Of a DNA stretch of 64,000 nucleotides, positions 13,660 through 27,242 are shown one piece after another; the stretch's first letter is position 1, and every line of letters begins with the position of its first letter. The translations under genes were made by a program, and so were the position numbers. This DNA is from Cavia porcellus (lineage: Eukaryota; Chordata; Mammalia; Rodentia; Caviidae), in assembly GCF_034190915.1 (NCBI RefSeq), contig NW_026947493.1, positions 40,480,501 through 40,544,500 on the forward strand, written 5' to 3'. The notes under the pieces are model-generated. The model did no database searches, was not told where the DNA came from, and saw only the letters and a program-made list of their open reading frames with translations.

Positions 13660-13880
13660 TATAATATCAGAGATTTGCAGGCACAGAGAAGAAGCCATGT
13701 TAGGGTCAGCAAGGAGAAAGCCATCAGCAAGCAAACAGAAGTTTCAAGAAAAATGAACCTGCTAACACCTTGACCTCAGATTCAGCATCTAAAACTACGA
13801 GAAAATAAATCTTCATTGTTTAAACTCCCTAATATGTAGTATTCTGTTTTATCAGTTTCAGGAAACTTATACAATTCTTT
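13660..13880 (+). mobile_element. LTR-like (MaLR-type) remnant
   Basis: 'CCTTGACCTCAGATTCAGCATC..GAAAATAAATCTTCATTGTTTAAAC..GTAGTATTCTGTTTTATCAG' follows the 3' end pattern of old mammalian MLT-like LTRs. Diverged; the exact family is not resolved. Confidence 0.5.
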
Positions 13881-15429
13881 GGAGAATCTCTAGGACTTTG
13901 ATCTCACCACTGATTATTTATCCACTGATTATTAGATACCAATATTTACCAAAGGTAATTTACATGAATTTTTTTCTGAGTTCAAAACATCTGAATGCAT
14001 GTCCTTATCTACCGGATGACTTTCAAAGAACCTGGCATGGAACGTAATACCACAGTAGTCAATTCTGTCTTTCCTTTTTTTTTTTTTCTTCCTGCCAAAT
14101 ATAGGCATCAATGACCAACAAATCACTTGTAGCTCTGCGTAATCACCATGCCAATCCGTAATCCCTAACAACTGCTATTCACCCACAAGAAATGCATACA
14201 AAAGCCTTTTGCTCAATGAAATAGTTGACATCTTGGGCTATGTCAGTTATAAATTTTGTACTATCGCTGTACAGACCTTACTTATACTCCTAGAGCAGTA
14301 TTTAAATTACTCGTTTACAACTGTTCCATTTTAAGATTGTGAACTCTTTGAAGACCATATTGTTCTGAATGAAAAGTTTTGACATTGTTTTCAACTCGGA
14401 TATTAGTTTCTGTCCTCAATATGCAGAGACCCCAAAAAATAGTACGCAAAGTATATGTACCTGCATGGATCTTTCCAGGTGACTCTGCTTTTAGCAGTTG
14501 GATTGTAGACAGTTGTTTAAAGCACAACTGACTACAGGATGAAAGTTTAATGAGTTTTTAGTACTTCCAGATGCTGTAGGGACATGGCAACTCTGGTGAC
14601 CACACATGCTGGCAAGAATGCAGGCAGGGAGAGTGGGTGTAAATACATACTAGCAGTAAACATGAAAAATAGCGTGTGGATCACTAAGTTTTTCAGGCAA
14701 ATGCTTCCATTGACCACTTAAAGAAGTTGGGAAGCAGAATACAGTCCACCAGGCTGGAGAGAGGGATCTAAAGTTTGTCTCTGAATACTGGCATAAACCT
14801 GTTAGGTGTGGTATAGAGCTAGAAATTGTGTTGATGGTGAGCAGACCCTTCCTCTGGCACAAAGAAAGGTAAATCTGCACTTAAAAATGCATGCTAATGC
14901 AACATAAAATTGGAAGCCTTCATTATATATACTTAATCTGTTTTTACAGGGACTTGTCACGTAGACTGCTCAGTTACTGTGTAAAAAGAGATAGATACAG
15001 AAAGGAAGAAGAAAGAAAAAGAAAGAAAGGGAAAGGAAAAGGAAAGGAGTAAAAGCAGCATTACTAGACTTAGATTATCTGTAATTTAAAAGTCTACTGT
15101 AAACTAAATTTTAAAAACTATCCTAAAAATGAAAGATTGTTGATGCTAGCATAGTTCAAGAAGCTAAGGAAGCGAAGAATACATATACATGATTATAATT
15201 CCACATTGGTCTTCCTGGACACTCAATTCCTATATTACATACTATAATCCATATTAGTGTTCATTTGCTAAATATTTAAATTAGGTACTTATTTATTATT
15301 ACATCAACATATTGCTAATTCCAAAACAGACATTATTGTGTAATATAAAAAACACTGAATTTGAAGACAAAAAAAAAAAAAGAGTGCCGATTTATTACTT
15401 GAAGCAAATCATAATCTTTCACTTAAGAA
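13881..15429. other. Unassigned sequence with a GA-rich tract
   Basis: No gene recognised. A purine tract (GAAA/GGAAA units) lies at about 14996-15050, a T run at about 14077-14088 and an A run at about 15370-15381. Confidence 0.5.
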
Positions 15430-15965
15430 TAGAATTTCTTTTTTTCTTTATTTTTTTTAATTTTTTTATTTAAGGATAAAAAAAATAGAAAAAGGGTACA
15501 AGTTATACAGAATTTCAGAAAACAGTAGGAAATCACTAGTTAATAGATTACATATTGTTATCTTAGAAATAGTTGTTCAAGTTACAAAATTAAAGCATAT
15601 AAAGTGGACTTTCAAACAGTGAGACTGCAAACAGTTTTGTTCAATGATCCAACAAAACTCAGTAATATGGTTATCTGTTTGTACACTTCAATATATATGC
15701 AGTTATATTCTTTAGAGCACTTTCTTTTCCTTTCTTTTGTACAATGACAATTACACATTTTGGGTTTTATTACTCCCACAGTTCTTATTACTTTTTTTTT
15801 TTTTTTGAAGAGAGTAAAACCAAATGTGACATAACAGAACAGAGTCAGTCAAATCAAAAGGATGGAAATAATAGATAATGTAAAAACAAAATACTAGGTG
15901 ATCAACAATGGTTCTGTAACTACTGATCTCATAAAATGGTTTGAAAATAAAATGATACAATGGAT
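15430..15965 (-). mobile_element. 5'-truncated L1/HAL1 3' end
   Basis: Read on the minus strand this is the terminal part of the same 3' tail as 27,260-27,760 and ends in an A-rich tail (the T-rich run at 15438-15472). Shared strings include GGTACAAGTTATACAG, AGGAAATCACTAGTTAAT and GAGAGTAAAACCAAATGTGAC. Closely related to the HAL1 tail, with scattered substitutions. No clear target-site duplication found. Confidence 0.85.
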
Positions 15966-15994
15966 AAATGGCTTGTAAACTATTACTCAGTGAA

Positions 15995-16420
15995 ATTGAT
16001 GTGTTGGTTAGCTTTCTCATTGCTGGGACAAAATATCTGAGCTGGGAGACTTCAAGGGCCAGGGGTTTATTTGGCTCACAATTTCAGAGGTTTCAGTTCT
16101 CAGTCACTTGGTCCCAGGGTACATACGTCATGGTGAAGAAGCCACAGTGGGCCACAGTTATGTGGCTTTTAGAACTCAGAGTAAGATAGGCCAGAGAGAT
16201 AGAGGAGAGACCAGATATAGGACCTACGATCTGTAACTCAACTAGACACACTCAGAAGTGTGTTTTACTAATCAGTTAAGCCACTCAAGCTGACAGTCAA
16301 AATTAAGTACTGCAAGTGTCTTCCTAATGAATGGGCAATGTTTCTGCATTTTGCCAGTAGCCCTATGGGTTTGATACCAGCTACTTCTTGTCCCTCTAAA
16401 TTGACATGGAACAAATCATT
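15995..16420 (+). mobile_element. MaLR/ORR-like LTR remnant
   Basis: 'GTTAGCTTTCTCATTGCTGGGACAAAATATCTGAG...TTTATTTGGCTCACAATTTCAGAGG' is the start pattern of rodent MaLR-type repeats. The downstream end is diverged and approximate. Confidence 0.55.
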
Positions 16421-17170
16421 TTAAATATTGAAATATAATTTCTTTAATTAAATGTATCACAAATATATTCCCCCAAAATGGAAATATAAAGTGTTTTGCA
16501 TTTTATAGCTTACCTTATTTGTGATAAACATTTTCTTATGTTTTGTTTAAATCATAGCTATATTACTTTTGCCATACATAAAGTGAAAATATAGTAGAAC
16601 TATTAAGAAATTAAGTAAAACAATATGTATAAAATGTTTAACATGAATGTTCACTTTTTGGTAGGTACTATAAGTCATAATAATCTTATTAATGTGACTA
16701 ATACATAAAATTATGATATTTCTGCTAATAGCAGTTGTCCCTGAGAATAAACCTGTAATTTCACATCACTTATGATGTTTCTGCATATCTTAATATTTAT
16801 TTTGACTTACTATTTCTAATATTTCTTTCATTTCAGTAAGAGATAACTGACTATAAACAAAGTATATCATTAACAGACAAAATAGATATAAATCTCACGA
16901 TAAATTTTTGTTTCCTAAAATCCCAGTAGTACCTAATAATTATATATGGTATCCTTCTTGTATACTAGTATTTTATCTTTGCTCCTTAATCAAATCATCA
17001 GGTTTTATGGGTTTACTATTTTATATTAGCGCCTCTGCATATTTTGGTGACACATCAAACTTTGAAACATTATATCCATAAGTAAACACACACAATAACT
17101 ATTATTATGTGAACTGTATTTGCAACACCAATTGCTAAATGTGAATCATGTTTGGGATAATTGCTTCTAG

Positions 17171-17216
<46 letters not shown>

Positions 17217-18480
17217 TTCTGTATATAATACAAGTTTACTATTATGCATTATATATCATTGTTAAAAAGAGGTAAGAGGAAAAATGTTAGGGAAAACACA
17301 AAGGAAAATATTTGCCCAAATATATCTCCAAGCTTTGTGACTTTTAAAAATCTGCAACTATGCAACAATAATGTTTCGTGTAATGAGAATAAAATGTCTA
17401 CTTCATTTTGCTGTTTTAAAATATTATTCACGTGTATAGCTTATTAGAGGTGCCTGGCACATGTTTTCTGGAACATTGACTTTCAAAGAATAGTTTATTT
17501 ACTAGAAATATTGGCTTTAATTATTTACTACCAAGTTTTAAGTCTGAATTTTAGAATTTACATAGATCTTCAGTATGAGGAAATACAAAAGCAAACTTCC
17601 TAAGAGTAAAAGTCCTCTTTAAAGTCACAGTAAAAAGGAGCTGTCTCCAAATGAAGGGAATTTGCATCAAGATCCTTCTGGTTGTGTTAAAGTACTGCTT
17701 CTAGAGGATTAGAATAGTTCAAGATCTCCTTTGATTTAAAAGCAGAGCGACAGCTACCAATCACCAACATGCTCTACTATTGTCATCATAAAAATCGGGT
17801 GGAAATTATTTTTTTTCAATTCAGCAATATAAAGTAGGACAGTACTGGTAGAAATAGTGAAATGAGTCTAAGATTGCTTTTCTCTAAAAAGATGCTTGCC
17901 TCCTAAAATAACTCAATCTATTGCTAACAGATTATAAAAGACCCTTCTGGTATTACTGAAAGTTTTCTATAAGGTATGAGTACTTTAATATAGCAAAATT
18001 CTATAAAATGATGGAGCACTTAGGCGTGGTCTTTATGTATTAGTTATTATGTGTGGAAAGTATGAGAACAAAAGCAATCTTTAAAGTCAAATTCTTGTCC
18101 AAGTGAGCAGATAATTCTTTATTAAATGGGTTCATCCTGTCCTCTAATGTACACATGTATCAAGAATACAGCATCTGTCTATAATCAAAGTCCTGGAAGC
18201 TCATCAGAGAGTCACTGGTGTCTGTATTGGAAGGCTAAAGAAACCAGAGACCAATATCCAAAAGTCATACTAAAGACTAGAACTCTTCAGAAGCTAGAAC
18301 ACTGCTTTCTCCTGTCCCTGTGTATTCAGTTAAGCCTAAAAGCTCATTGGATATGCCACGCACATCCAGCCTGGGCTTCTTTCCTCAGTTTACTAGCCCA
18401 CATGACAGTCATCCACAGATATACTCAGAACTGTGCTTCTTCACTAATCTGCTAGGTATTTCTTTGTTTATTCAAGTTGG
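16421..18480. other. Unassigned sequence with a (GT)n microsatellite
   Basis: A run of about 21 GT dinucleotides lies at 17171-17214. No gene or other repeat recognised. The 109-codon frame at 18126-18455 has no recognisable features. Confidence 0.55.
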
Positions 18481-19299
18481 CATAGGATGATTAGTGGTTG
18501 TCATCCACCCCTTGTCAACTTGACAATCAGACATATCCCCTTTAATGATATGTAATCTCCAAATAAAATAGCAATTTTTAATTGTACCTAAAATAATGTA
18601 ACTATCCTTTAAGAAATAGAAACATTAGTTCTCTCACCACAATTGAAACCAGAGTTTTTAATTGGGTGGTAGTCTTCTCCTGACACTCTATAGCTTAAAT
18701 ACTATAATGTATAAGTAACAAAATTTAAGAATTGATATTAATTCATTCAAAATAATGCTACAAAGAAAGAAAAACATATCTCACAGACATCTGTAAGAAC
18801 ATATTAACAGGCTGGGAAACAAATACTCATAACAATTACAATCCTTATTTTTATAACTAACCACATAGTCATAGCCGGTATTTATAATTAGCTTTCTCTC
18901 TCATGCATTTTTTATTTCCTTGACTTTCACTGAGTACTTCAGCGGGTTTTGATTATTTATCTGGCAAGGTAACATCTACATCCTTTCCAATGATTCTAAA
19001 CCATTTGTTCAGATTCAGTCACTGTAGTTTCCAACAGACTTTATTAATATGGCATGGTAATACTCAGACACTCAAAGATTTCCCGCCCTCCAAATGAGTA
19101 CTTCCTTCCATCCATTGCATATTAGTAGTCCAATTTCCCCCTAGGTACTCTAGATGAATCATTGGTTCAAATTCTGTATTTTCCTTTTGAGCGTGTAGAC
19201 TCGGAAGCATGCAGAGCCCGAATGACCAGAGGGAAGTCTTACCTTTCAAATCAGTGAATCAGTGAAATCATTGCTATGCTTCCTGAATGTGGTTTTTCT
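18481..19299 (-). other. Unassigned sequence beside the ERV fossil
   Basis: This lies downstream of the integrase remnant on the minus strand, where a provirus would carry its 3' region or LTR, but I see no convincing env, polypurine tract or LTR. I leave it unassigned. Confidence 0.3.
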
Positions 19300-21070
19300 C
19301 CTTTGGAGCTAAAACTTACAGTCCAGAAGAACATAAGGCTGTGGGAAGCAAAAGTCTTGCTAGTAAATCCTTGAGATTATGGTGCATAGTAATATTTCCA
19401 TTTCTTCTACTTGTGAATCCCAACTATGGGAGAATTTATACCATATTTTGATGATGATTCAGAGAATATATGGATTTCTGGAGAACCTTGTCATAGCTCT
19501 TCAAGGTATTGCCCTCTATCTAGCCCTGTAATACATTTTGAAGAGACCATTTCACCATTTTGTTCTGTTAATCCTGAACCTTGCTGCTTCTGGATGGTGG
19601 CAAACATACAAGCAAATTCTAGCAAATTCCATGAGCTCCTTGACACACTTCTTTAGTCATGATATGTGTTCCTTGATCTGAAACAACGCTGTATGGAATA
19701 CCATGAGAGTACACAAGACATTCTGTACAAATGGTAGCTTTAGCAGAAGTATTACTTTCTGGGAAGACAAATTTAAACCTACAATAGTTGTGTATCCCAG
19801 TAAGAACAAAGTGTGGACAAAGTGTTACATGATGAAACTGTTCCAATACACCAACTTGTAACCACGTTATAGGGTGATCATTCTATGGAATGATGCCATG
19901 TCACAGAGTCAATCTTGCCTCAGCTACTGGCAAGCCAAGTATTCAGCAGTGGCTGTTCACATGTCAGCCTTGGTGAATGGAAACTCATTTTGCTAAGTGC
20001 ATGCATTACCTGTGTCACTACCACCATCGCCACAGTGTTAATGAGCCCACTGTGCAATGGCAGAGGTAGCTGATGTGAGGTTAGCAGATGTCCACAGAAT
20101 TGGTCATCCTAGCCCCTTGATTGTTAAAGTCTTCTCCTGATGAGGTTACTTTTTGATTAGCATTTACATGTATATATTCATTGCCATATGGAGAAATTTA
20201 TCTACATTCCTCTTACCCTAATTTCTTGGTCATCAATTTTCCAGTAATCTTCCTTTCATGCCTCTAGTTATCCAGCTAAACCACCGACTATTACCTAGGA
20301 ATTGATATATTCCCATTTCTTCTTCCAAATAAAACATTCCACCAGGAGTTGGACCACTCGGAGTTGTCTACTGTGAAGATTTTCCTCCATCATTGTCTTT
20401 CGGAAATGTTGCATAAAGAGCTTGTCGTGCTGGAGGTCTTCACTTTCAGGTGGTGTAGCATCATCTGTAGACTACATCTAGCCTTCTGATCATAGATTTA
20501 CACCCTATCAGTCCAGGAAGATATACAGAAGGAAAGGTGGGAAGAGACCAAATCATAAACATTTAGGTCACTTCTTCAAACAACGTAGTTGCACCTTCTG
20601 AATCTGTTCTTGTATAATTGTTTATATGTCACTTTCATTTGATAATAGGCTGTTGTTTATGCCCAACTTTAGGTCATATTTGTTATCTGAGTTCTTGACG
20701 GTCCTCTTAGTTCATATGGTGGCCCACAGTAAAGTTTTCAGCTTTCACTAAGACCCAGTAGCATCCCAGGAGCTATTTTTAGAGGCTTACTGTGATTTAC
20801 CTATTGGGGTCTTCCAGAGACTTCCCTGTCTACCACTGTTCACTCAAATACCACTGGACCTGCTGGATCATACAGCTCATGTGGCAACACAGATTACACA
20901 GTGCTTGCAGAACCTTCTTTATCCTGGACCCAGGTAAAAACTAGCAGCTTTTCCAAGACACTGAATGTATAAATGGGTTACAGTAACATACCCAAGTGGT
21001 GATGTTTCCTGTAAAATCTAAAGACGTATCCAGGAACTTTGCCTCTTTCCAGATACAATCTGTAATCCCT
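19300..21070 (-). pseudogene. ERVL-type pol fossil (RT end/RNase H to integrase)
   Basis: On the minus strand the order is a region resembling the ERVL RT-connection/RNase H (about 21,000 down to 20,350), then integrase. The clearest piece is at 19619-19846 (minus, 75 residues), where a strand-loop ending SDQGTH, with Asp at about 19676-19678, is followed by a 'KEV' stretch, as in retroviral integrase cores. The position where the first catalytic Asp would lie reads His, so the triad is incomplete. The rest is broken by stops and indels. No gag, env or paired LTRs were recognised. An old inactive copy; the ERVL assignment is by resemblance and not by search. Confidence 0.7.
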
Positions 21071-21074
21071 CACC

Positions 21075-21410
21075 ATGTTATGGTTTAGATATAAATTGTC
21101 CACAAAAAGTTTGGTGTTTAGCGGTGGGGCTTTTGAAAAGTAATTGGATCATGGGGCACTGATGGTACAAATGCCAGTCACTGAGAGTCTGACCTGAAAG
21201 GTCCCTGGCCTTTCTCTTCTCTCTGCTTCCTGACTGATAAGGGATGAACAGTTGTTCTCTACTAGGTCTTTCCAACGTGTTGCTGCTGTATTTGAGCTGG
21301 CTGACTTTGGAATGAATCCACTGGAAACTGTGAGATATAAATAAGTTTCTTCTTTTTTAAATTGTGGAGTTTGGGTAAATGACCAGTGCAAGGTGATACC
21401 ATGATAGATA
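21075..21410 (+). mobile_element. LTR-like mammalian repeat remnant
   Basis: 'TTATGGTTTAGATATAAATTGTCC' at the start and 'GAAACTGTGAGATATAAATAAGTTTC' near 21325 match a recurrent old mammalian repeat; similar ends occur at 31.5 kb. Family name not assigned. Confidence 0.5.
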
Positions 21411-23877
21411 CCCTGTAACTTTTCTAGGCTTAAGTAAGTCTAAGAAGGACACTGATGATGGTTTTTATTTTTATTTCTAGTTATATAACCACTTTTCTAA
21501 CATAATAAATTATTTGATGCAATTAAAACAACAATCAGGTTAATCAATGATAGCTAAGTGACTTAAAACTAAATTAAGGTAAAATTTTAGGTGCATGTAT
21601 AATGTCTAGAAGAACAAAATTCTAACCTAAATTAAATAAATTGGCATATTCCAAATTTTAACTGCTGAAACTTTCTGAAGATTTCTAATGAAACTGACTG
21701 AGTTCCTACATTTTCTTCTTCATGTTTAATGTTTCAGAGGAAAGGTGTTATGCAAACAAGCTGTAAGTTTATAAGAGAATTACCATAATATTAACTAATT
21801 CAGATATTTTTATTTACTTCTTGGAATTTCAGGTATTTTCTTTAAAATTTGAGTTTATTTTTCATTAAACTTTAGGTTACTAAAATCTTAACACTTTTTT
21901 AGTCTATGTTTTGTTCATATACACTGTACTACGTGTTTTCCATTATAAGCTCTTACAAATTTTTATGTATTTGATCATGTAAGTTATTGGTTTTCAGACT
22001 TTCTTAGCATTTGTAATCACAATTATTATCATCTGCATACAAAAAGAAGACAGAAGTACTTGCTTAAAATACTTTAAAGTTACAACACTTGTATAAGATA
22101 TTTTCTATTGAAAATTGGTAAGCTATTCTTCATAGGGAGCATTCCTCTGTCAGCCTTCAAGGAGGCAGAGTTTGCTAGATGATGGCATAGACAAACCTCT
22201 CCCCCTGGCAAACAATCTAAATACTGAATTTACCAGTGTGCATGTGCTATAGCTTTAAGTTAAGAGGGCTTAGGAAGGCAAAGTTCAGAAGAATATTATT
22301 GCCTAATATATTCACTAACATATTAAACTAAACTAAGTGATTTAAAATAGTTTTAAGGATGAGAGAGAACTGCAAAATTGTCCATCAGGAATGAGTTAAG
22401 AACATGAGCACTCTCTGAAACTCAAATTATCCTGGATAACATTGGACCTGAAGTGGACCAAACCTCACATTCCTGAGGAATGGAAACCATGAAAGATACT
22501 TCATTATATGACATGCAAAACTTCTTGGTATTAATACTCTGGTACATGTGTATGTGCGTGTATGTGTGTCTGTGTGTTGTGTGGGTTACATTTCCTCCAA
22601 ATTAGAAACTCCGTTTTCAGCCTAGATCATTTAGTAACTCACTCTTCCTGCCAAAATAAATGAATTGAGAACACTTGTTTCACCATGACCTTAGAGGAAG
22701 ACCACAACAAATATAGGTGAAGATAAATGCAGAGATTAAAGCTGCAGGTTCACACACATGTTAAGAGAAGACACTCTGCAATAATACAGACACAGGAGCA
22801 AACATTTTAAATAGATCTATAATACTATTCTACACTCGAGATGAGCTTTGAAGAAGTTTAACAATTAGAAAACAAAGACAAACTCAAGAATGGAAAGAAA
22901 TAAACAGACGGAACCAGAATGGTAATAGTAACAGTCACCCACAACATGTTTTAACAGTTCGTGAACAATTGAAGAAGAGATTGAACTAAACGAGGGATGC
23001 AGCTTGTAGTGATAGTTGGCTAAAGAATATTTCACACCTACGCTTAATGAATTAAAATTGGAAATTTCCTCAAAACTCTCTCATATATCAACTATATATC
23101 CACTTTTCATTCTATTATCCAATCAAATTTAATTGTTCCACAATATTCAAGGATAAGAATTCCTTTGGTTCGGGTTTTAAATAGACTATTGCAGTCAAAA
23201 TTTTGATACTTTATTTGAGGAGACTAGAATAAGTAACATTCCTGACAGCATATCAGTCAGAGTGGCCTTTCACTCACTGCACATGCAGCTCTACAAATTG
23301 CCTTCAGAGCAGTCACCGTGGAGGAAAGATACTGATTTGGAGGACCATGGGATTGTCCTAATCATAATAGAAACATTTCTTCTGGAATTTTCTTTAGAGC
23401 TTTCTATGTTTTCTGTTTGTTTTATGAATAGGCAATGTTTTCTTTTGAATGTAACATAAATTTAAAAATACAAATCAACTGGGATTCTGAACAAATCCTA
23501 GTGAATAATAAATATGATCATCCTAGGAAAGGCACATTATTGGATGATAGTTCTAAAATGTTTGAAAAAGTCAGTCATTTGACTTTTTAAAAATACCTAG
23601 TACCATGTGTCCTACAATAAATATTCAAGGTTATTACAATTATTGCCTCTCTATGAGCATACCTAACGGGTAAAGTGAGGAACAATAATGGAAATAAATT
23701 TAGTAATGAAAAAGTCATTTAAAATTTAGAATAAGCATTTCAGAAGTAAAAGCTTCTATTGTCCTTAATCTTATTCTATGCTATCTTCCCATGATAAATT
23801 TAGAATAAATATATTTGAATAGTGCTAAGTGAATTTGGCTGTTAAATATTTTTCACAGCTACCTAGACAGTACATTT
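21411..23877. other. Unassigned sequence
   Basis: AT-rich. A short degenerate GT stretch lies at 22547-22586. No gene, RNA or identifiable repeat seen. Confidence 0.5.
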
Positions 23878-24105
23878 AGACTGTGAAACCAGAAGGCTGG
23901 AGCTCATCTTTTCCTTTTAGATGTGATTTGGGGAAAATTTCTTAACCTCTGTATGTCACTTCCCTCATTTTACTATTTTTATCTCAGAATAAAATGAGAT
24001 AAAAAGCGTGCCTAACTCAGTGCTTTTTTTATGAGGATTACATGTACAAAGTCTATGTGCTGGCCCTTAGTGCTCAAAAGTAATAATAATTGCTGTTGTT
24101 ACCAC
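23878..24105 (+). mobile_element. MIR SINE
   Basis: Follows the MIR consensus order: GTGAAACCAGAAGGCTGGAG, then TTCTTAACCTCTGTATGTCA, TCCCTCATTT and ATGAGGATTACATGTA, then a TAATAATAATTG end. Diverged, as expected for this ancient family. Confidence 0.75.
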
Positions 24106-24289
24106 AAGGATAAAACCAGTCTCATTTCTTTGGTAGTAGTTACATTTCATTTGGGGGAAATCTCAAATATTTCTTACAAATGAACTTTTGTTCATTAGTT
24201 TTGAGCCTCCAATGTATCTTAAGTATTATAGAAATAACATTTACTTTTGGAACTTGAAGAACTACTAAGGATATGGTTTAGGCTTGACC

Positions 24290-24490
24290 AGTAGTTGAAA
24301 AGTAGACAGCTTAGTAATAGTTTGAATCATGATGGCCATTGATAACAGTTACATTAGTTAGTTAGATTGCATAGAAAGATATATGGACTTTTGAAATCCA
24401 GAGCTAAGATAAATGTGTGTTCCATTAAACCACTAAATCTGAAATTACTTGCCACAGCAGCATGGAAAAATAATTCATAATTCCTCATAA
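24290..24490 (+). mobile_element. Old LTR-like repeat end
   Basis: 'GAAATCCAGAGCTAAGATAAATGTGTGTTCCATTAAACCACTAAATCTG' followed by 'CACAGCAGCATGGAAAA' resembles the 3' end of old mammalian MaLR-type LTRs. Confidence 0.45.
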
Positions 24491-25839
24491 AACTTTATAT
24501 CAGCAATTATTTTGTGTATGCTTTCAGGGAAAATTTTAGATAAATTTCTTCCATAATATCACTTACCTATCTAGTATGTTAAGTGCCCAACTCAGCTAGA
24601 TGTACTCCTTGTATAATGAAAGTAAGAACATAGGTTCAAGTCTTTTCATCCATTTGTTGTGGTTAGGTTCTATTTTACTCTCCCGAGTCCCATCAATTCT
24701 GAACGTCTTTTCCTCTTCTTGTATCTATTCATCCATCACAATCCCTTGCACAACATAGTGAACCAACAGTAGTTCGATAATGAACATATTTCACACACAT
24801 GAAACATTTACCATTAAGAGTGACTAAAAGCTGCAAATAAACCATTTCTGTCATTCCAGGTACTCAATGAATACACAAATGAGTGATTTGTGTATTTATT
24901 CATCATAACCCAAGTCATACAACATAGAAAACTAAATAAATAAATTTATTGATCAAAAATTATAAATTAAGAGGAGTAAATACTATCTCACCCAACCCCT
25001 CCTTTTATACGTATTGTACATGTGGCCTAGACTCATGAAGGAAATTTTTTTGATGGCTTGAGTATCTGACAGTGCTTAAGTTCCACATGCTGACCTTTTA
25101 TCTGTACCTTTTTTTAAAGCTCTTCACAGATTTTGCGTTTCAGTGCCCAAGTAAAACTGAAAATTCGAAGAAAGAAAATTTGGAAGCAATCATCTGCTTC
25201 TCAGAAATATCTCAGATGCATTAAGCAGAATTTAAGAGTAGAAATTCATACTTCATGCAGATATAACTTCACCTACTCAAGTAGGAATAGTGACATCATA
25301 ATAAGAGGACCATACCTCCAATGTATTTAAAGTTAATAGAATCAGTGACAAAGCTCAATATCATCTCAAACTAAAATTGAAAATCTTTCACAGTAAGAAT
25401 TGTTTAAACCACTGTAAACAAGTAGGAATCAGAACAGGGATAGAAACCACATTTTGCTGTCCATTCAGAAAGCAGCTGAAGAATATTATGCTGCTATTTC
25501 AATAAGAATGACACTACACTGATAACAGACTGTATTCAAAATTTAATAAAGCATTACTCTCTTAATCAAAACATGTCTATGAGGCTTGGATTATTGCTGG
25601 AAAGCAGAATAATGTGAACAAAAGAGAAATGGAAACTGTTTGAATATCAACTCTACAAACAAATAATATCTTGTTACACATGCAGCAATTAAATACAGGA
25701 ACTTAAAAGCTTTTCCCAACTTAGCTCTGTCAGGTTCCTACAGAGAAAAGTCAGAGTTATAAAACCAGAGATTTGTAAGCAATAAAATTTCTCTTAATTT
25801 AATATATTTAATAGTCAAAGAAACTTTCAGAATCAGATT
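24491..25839. other. Unassigned sequence
   Basis: Nothing recognised on either strand. Confidence 0.5.
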
Positions 25840-25965
25840 TATAGGGTCTAGTTCCAGAATTTACCACTCATTAAGTGAATTCAGGGTAAGTATTTAAAAT
25901 TTCTTCATGCATGGTTGAAATTAAGAAAATAATGCCTACCCTATCCAGCAAAAATAATTTAATGA
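25840..25965 (+). mobile_element. MIR SINE fragment
   Basis: 'TAGTTCCAGAATTTACCACTCATTAAGTG..GGGTAAGTATTTAAAATTTCTTCAT..AATAATGCCTACCC' is the central part of MIR. Confidence 0.65.
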
Positions 25966-26259
25966 CAATTCTCAGAACTGATACATTCAACATTATACAT
26001 TTCGAACAATAGAATTCATTGAAAGATTTAGAAGAAAGAGACTAAAAGTTTTACTCTAATTCATATTATGAGAGTCACAACTCAACTTGGATCTTTTGAC
26101 TCATTCTAATCTCTGAATAAAATCTTTCCTCAAAAAGAGCACATATACAGATACAATTAGGTTTTAATAGTGCCATTATAGTGTCTAGTCCTATCTTATA
26201 AACTAATACGCAGGTTCTGGCTAATAATTTATAGCAATGAGTTATATTAGATTAGAAAT
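25966..26259. other. Unassigned sequence
   Basis: Nothing recognised. Confidence 0.4.
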
Positions 26260-27160
26260 ATAAAACAGTATTTCTGTAGTCAGGGTTTGCAAGGGAATTG
26301 GTTTCAGAGAGGATACATAATTATAGATTTATTCATAAAAGTCACCCAAAAATAAATAAATAAATAAAATAGAAAAGTGTAGGAGATCTTTCCACATCTG
26401 AAATACCCAAGGAATCTAACTGAGGGCCCAGAACCCAATGCAATGTCCTGCATGCATCCAGTTGAAGACCTAAAGCCCAATATTGAAGATAATGCACCCC
26501 CACAAGTCCAACTTGAGTCTCAGAGCCCAGGACAATGTCTCATGAAAGTCTGTTTCACAGATTTCTGCTGGGAAAGCCCAAATGTCAGCAGTGGAAGCTA
26601 GAAAGTCTGTGCCAATGGGATGACCTGTGCTGGCAGGCTGAGGGATCTGCACCAGAGCCAGAAAGTGACACTCAAAGGACAAGAGCTCCTAGAAAATACC
26701 ACAGCCTTCCTCAGTGACAATGAGGTTCCAAGTTTGTCCAATGCTGAGAAAAGCTGAATTCCTATCAAGAAGCCAGCCTGACAGGCTTCTCCTGGAGATT
26801 GAATAGCACACATCTCCCCCCATGCAGCCAAGAAGTGACACTCTTAGGACCAGAGGTTTCCTAAAGTGAACTACAGCCATTCTCAGCGACAAGGTCCCAG
26901 TCTCCTCCGTCACTGAAAACAGCCACATTCTTATCAGGAAAGAAGCTGAACAAGCTCCTGCAGGAGACCCAGTGGCAACAGGAGCATCAACAACACTCTT
27001 CTTCCTCTCCAGTTCTCCTTTTTATGTTGTTGACCATAATCTTCAGGCAGGACCTCCCCCACCCAGTACCACGCTGATTCAGTTCAGCCGGAAGTTACAA
27101 GCTGACCATTATTTGTCAATCCACCACAAATGCAAATATATAGGATCCACATAGAGCTAA
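26260..27160. repeat. Unclassified region with a diverged 170-bp tandem duplication
   Basis: AGTGACACTC..AGGAC.AGAG at 26664 recurs at 26834, and the two copies then align through ACAGCC..CTCAG..GACA, GGT..CCA and TATCA..GAA. This puts two diverged units of about 170 bp side by side. The region is more GC-rich than its surroundings, starts with an (AAAT)n tract at about 26350-26369 and has overlapping short frames on both strands. I cannot name the element; an old LTR is possible. Confidence 0.5.
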
Positions 27161-27242
27161 TGTCTATTATTAATTAGCATGAAGTTAGCATCAAATAGGT
27201 ACTCCTCAAGCTGATTTTGTTTTTGTTCAGTTTTTAAAAGTT

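Noticed and set aside
13418..13756. 112-codon plus-strand frame
   Set aside because: It runs through a minisatellite and into an LTR-like remnant; another frame overlaps it.
19619..19846. Possible working retroviral integrase
   Set aside because: Only 75 residues, the first catalytic Asp position is changed, and surrounding pol is broken.
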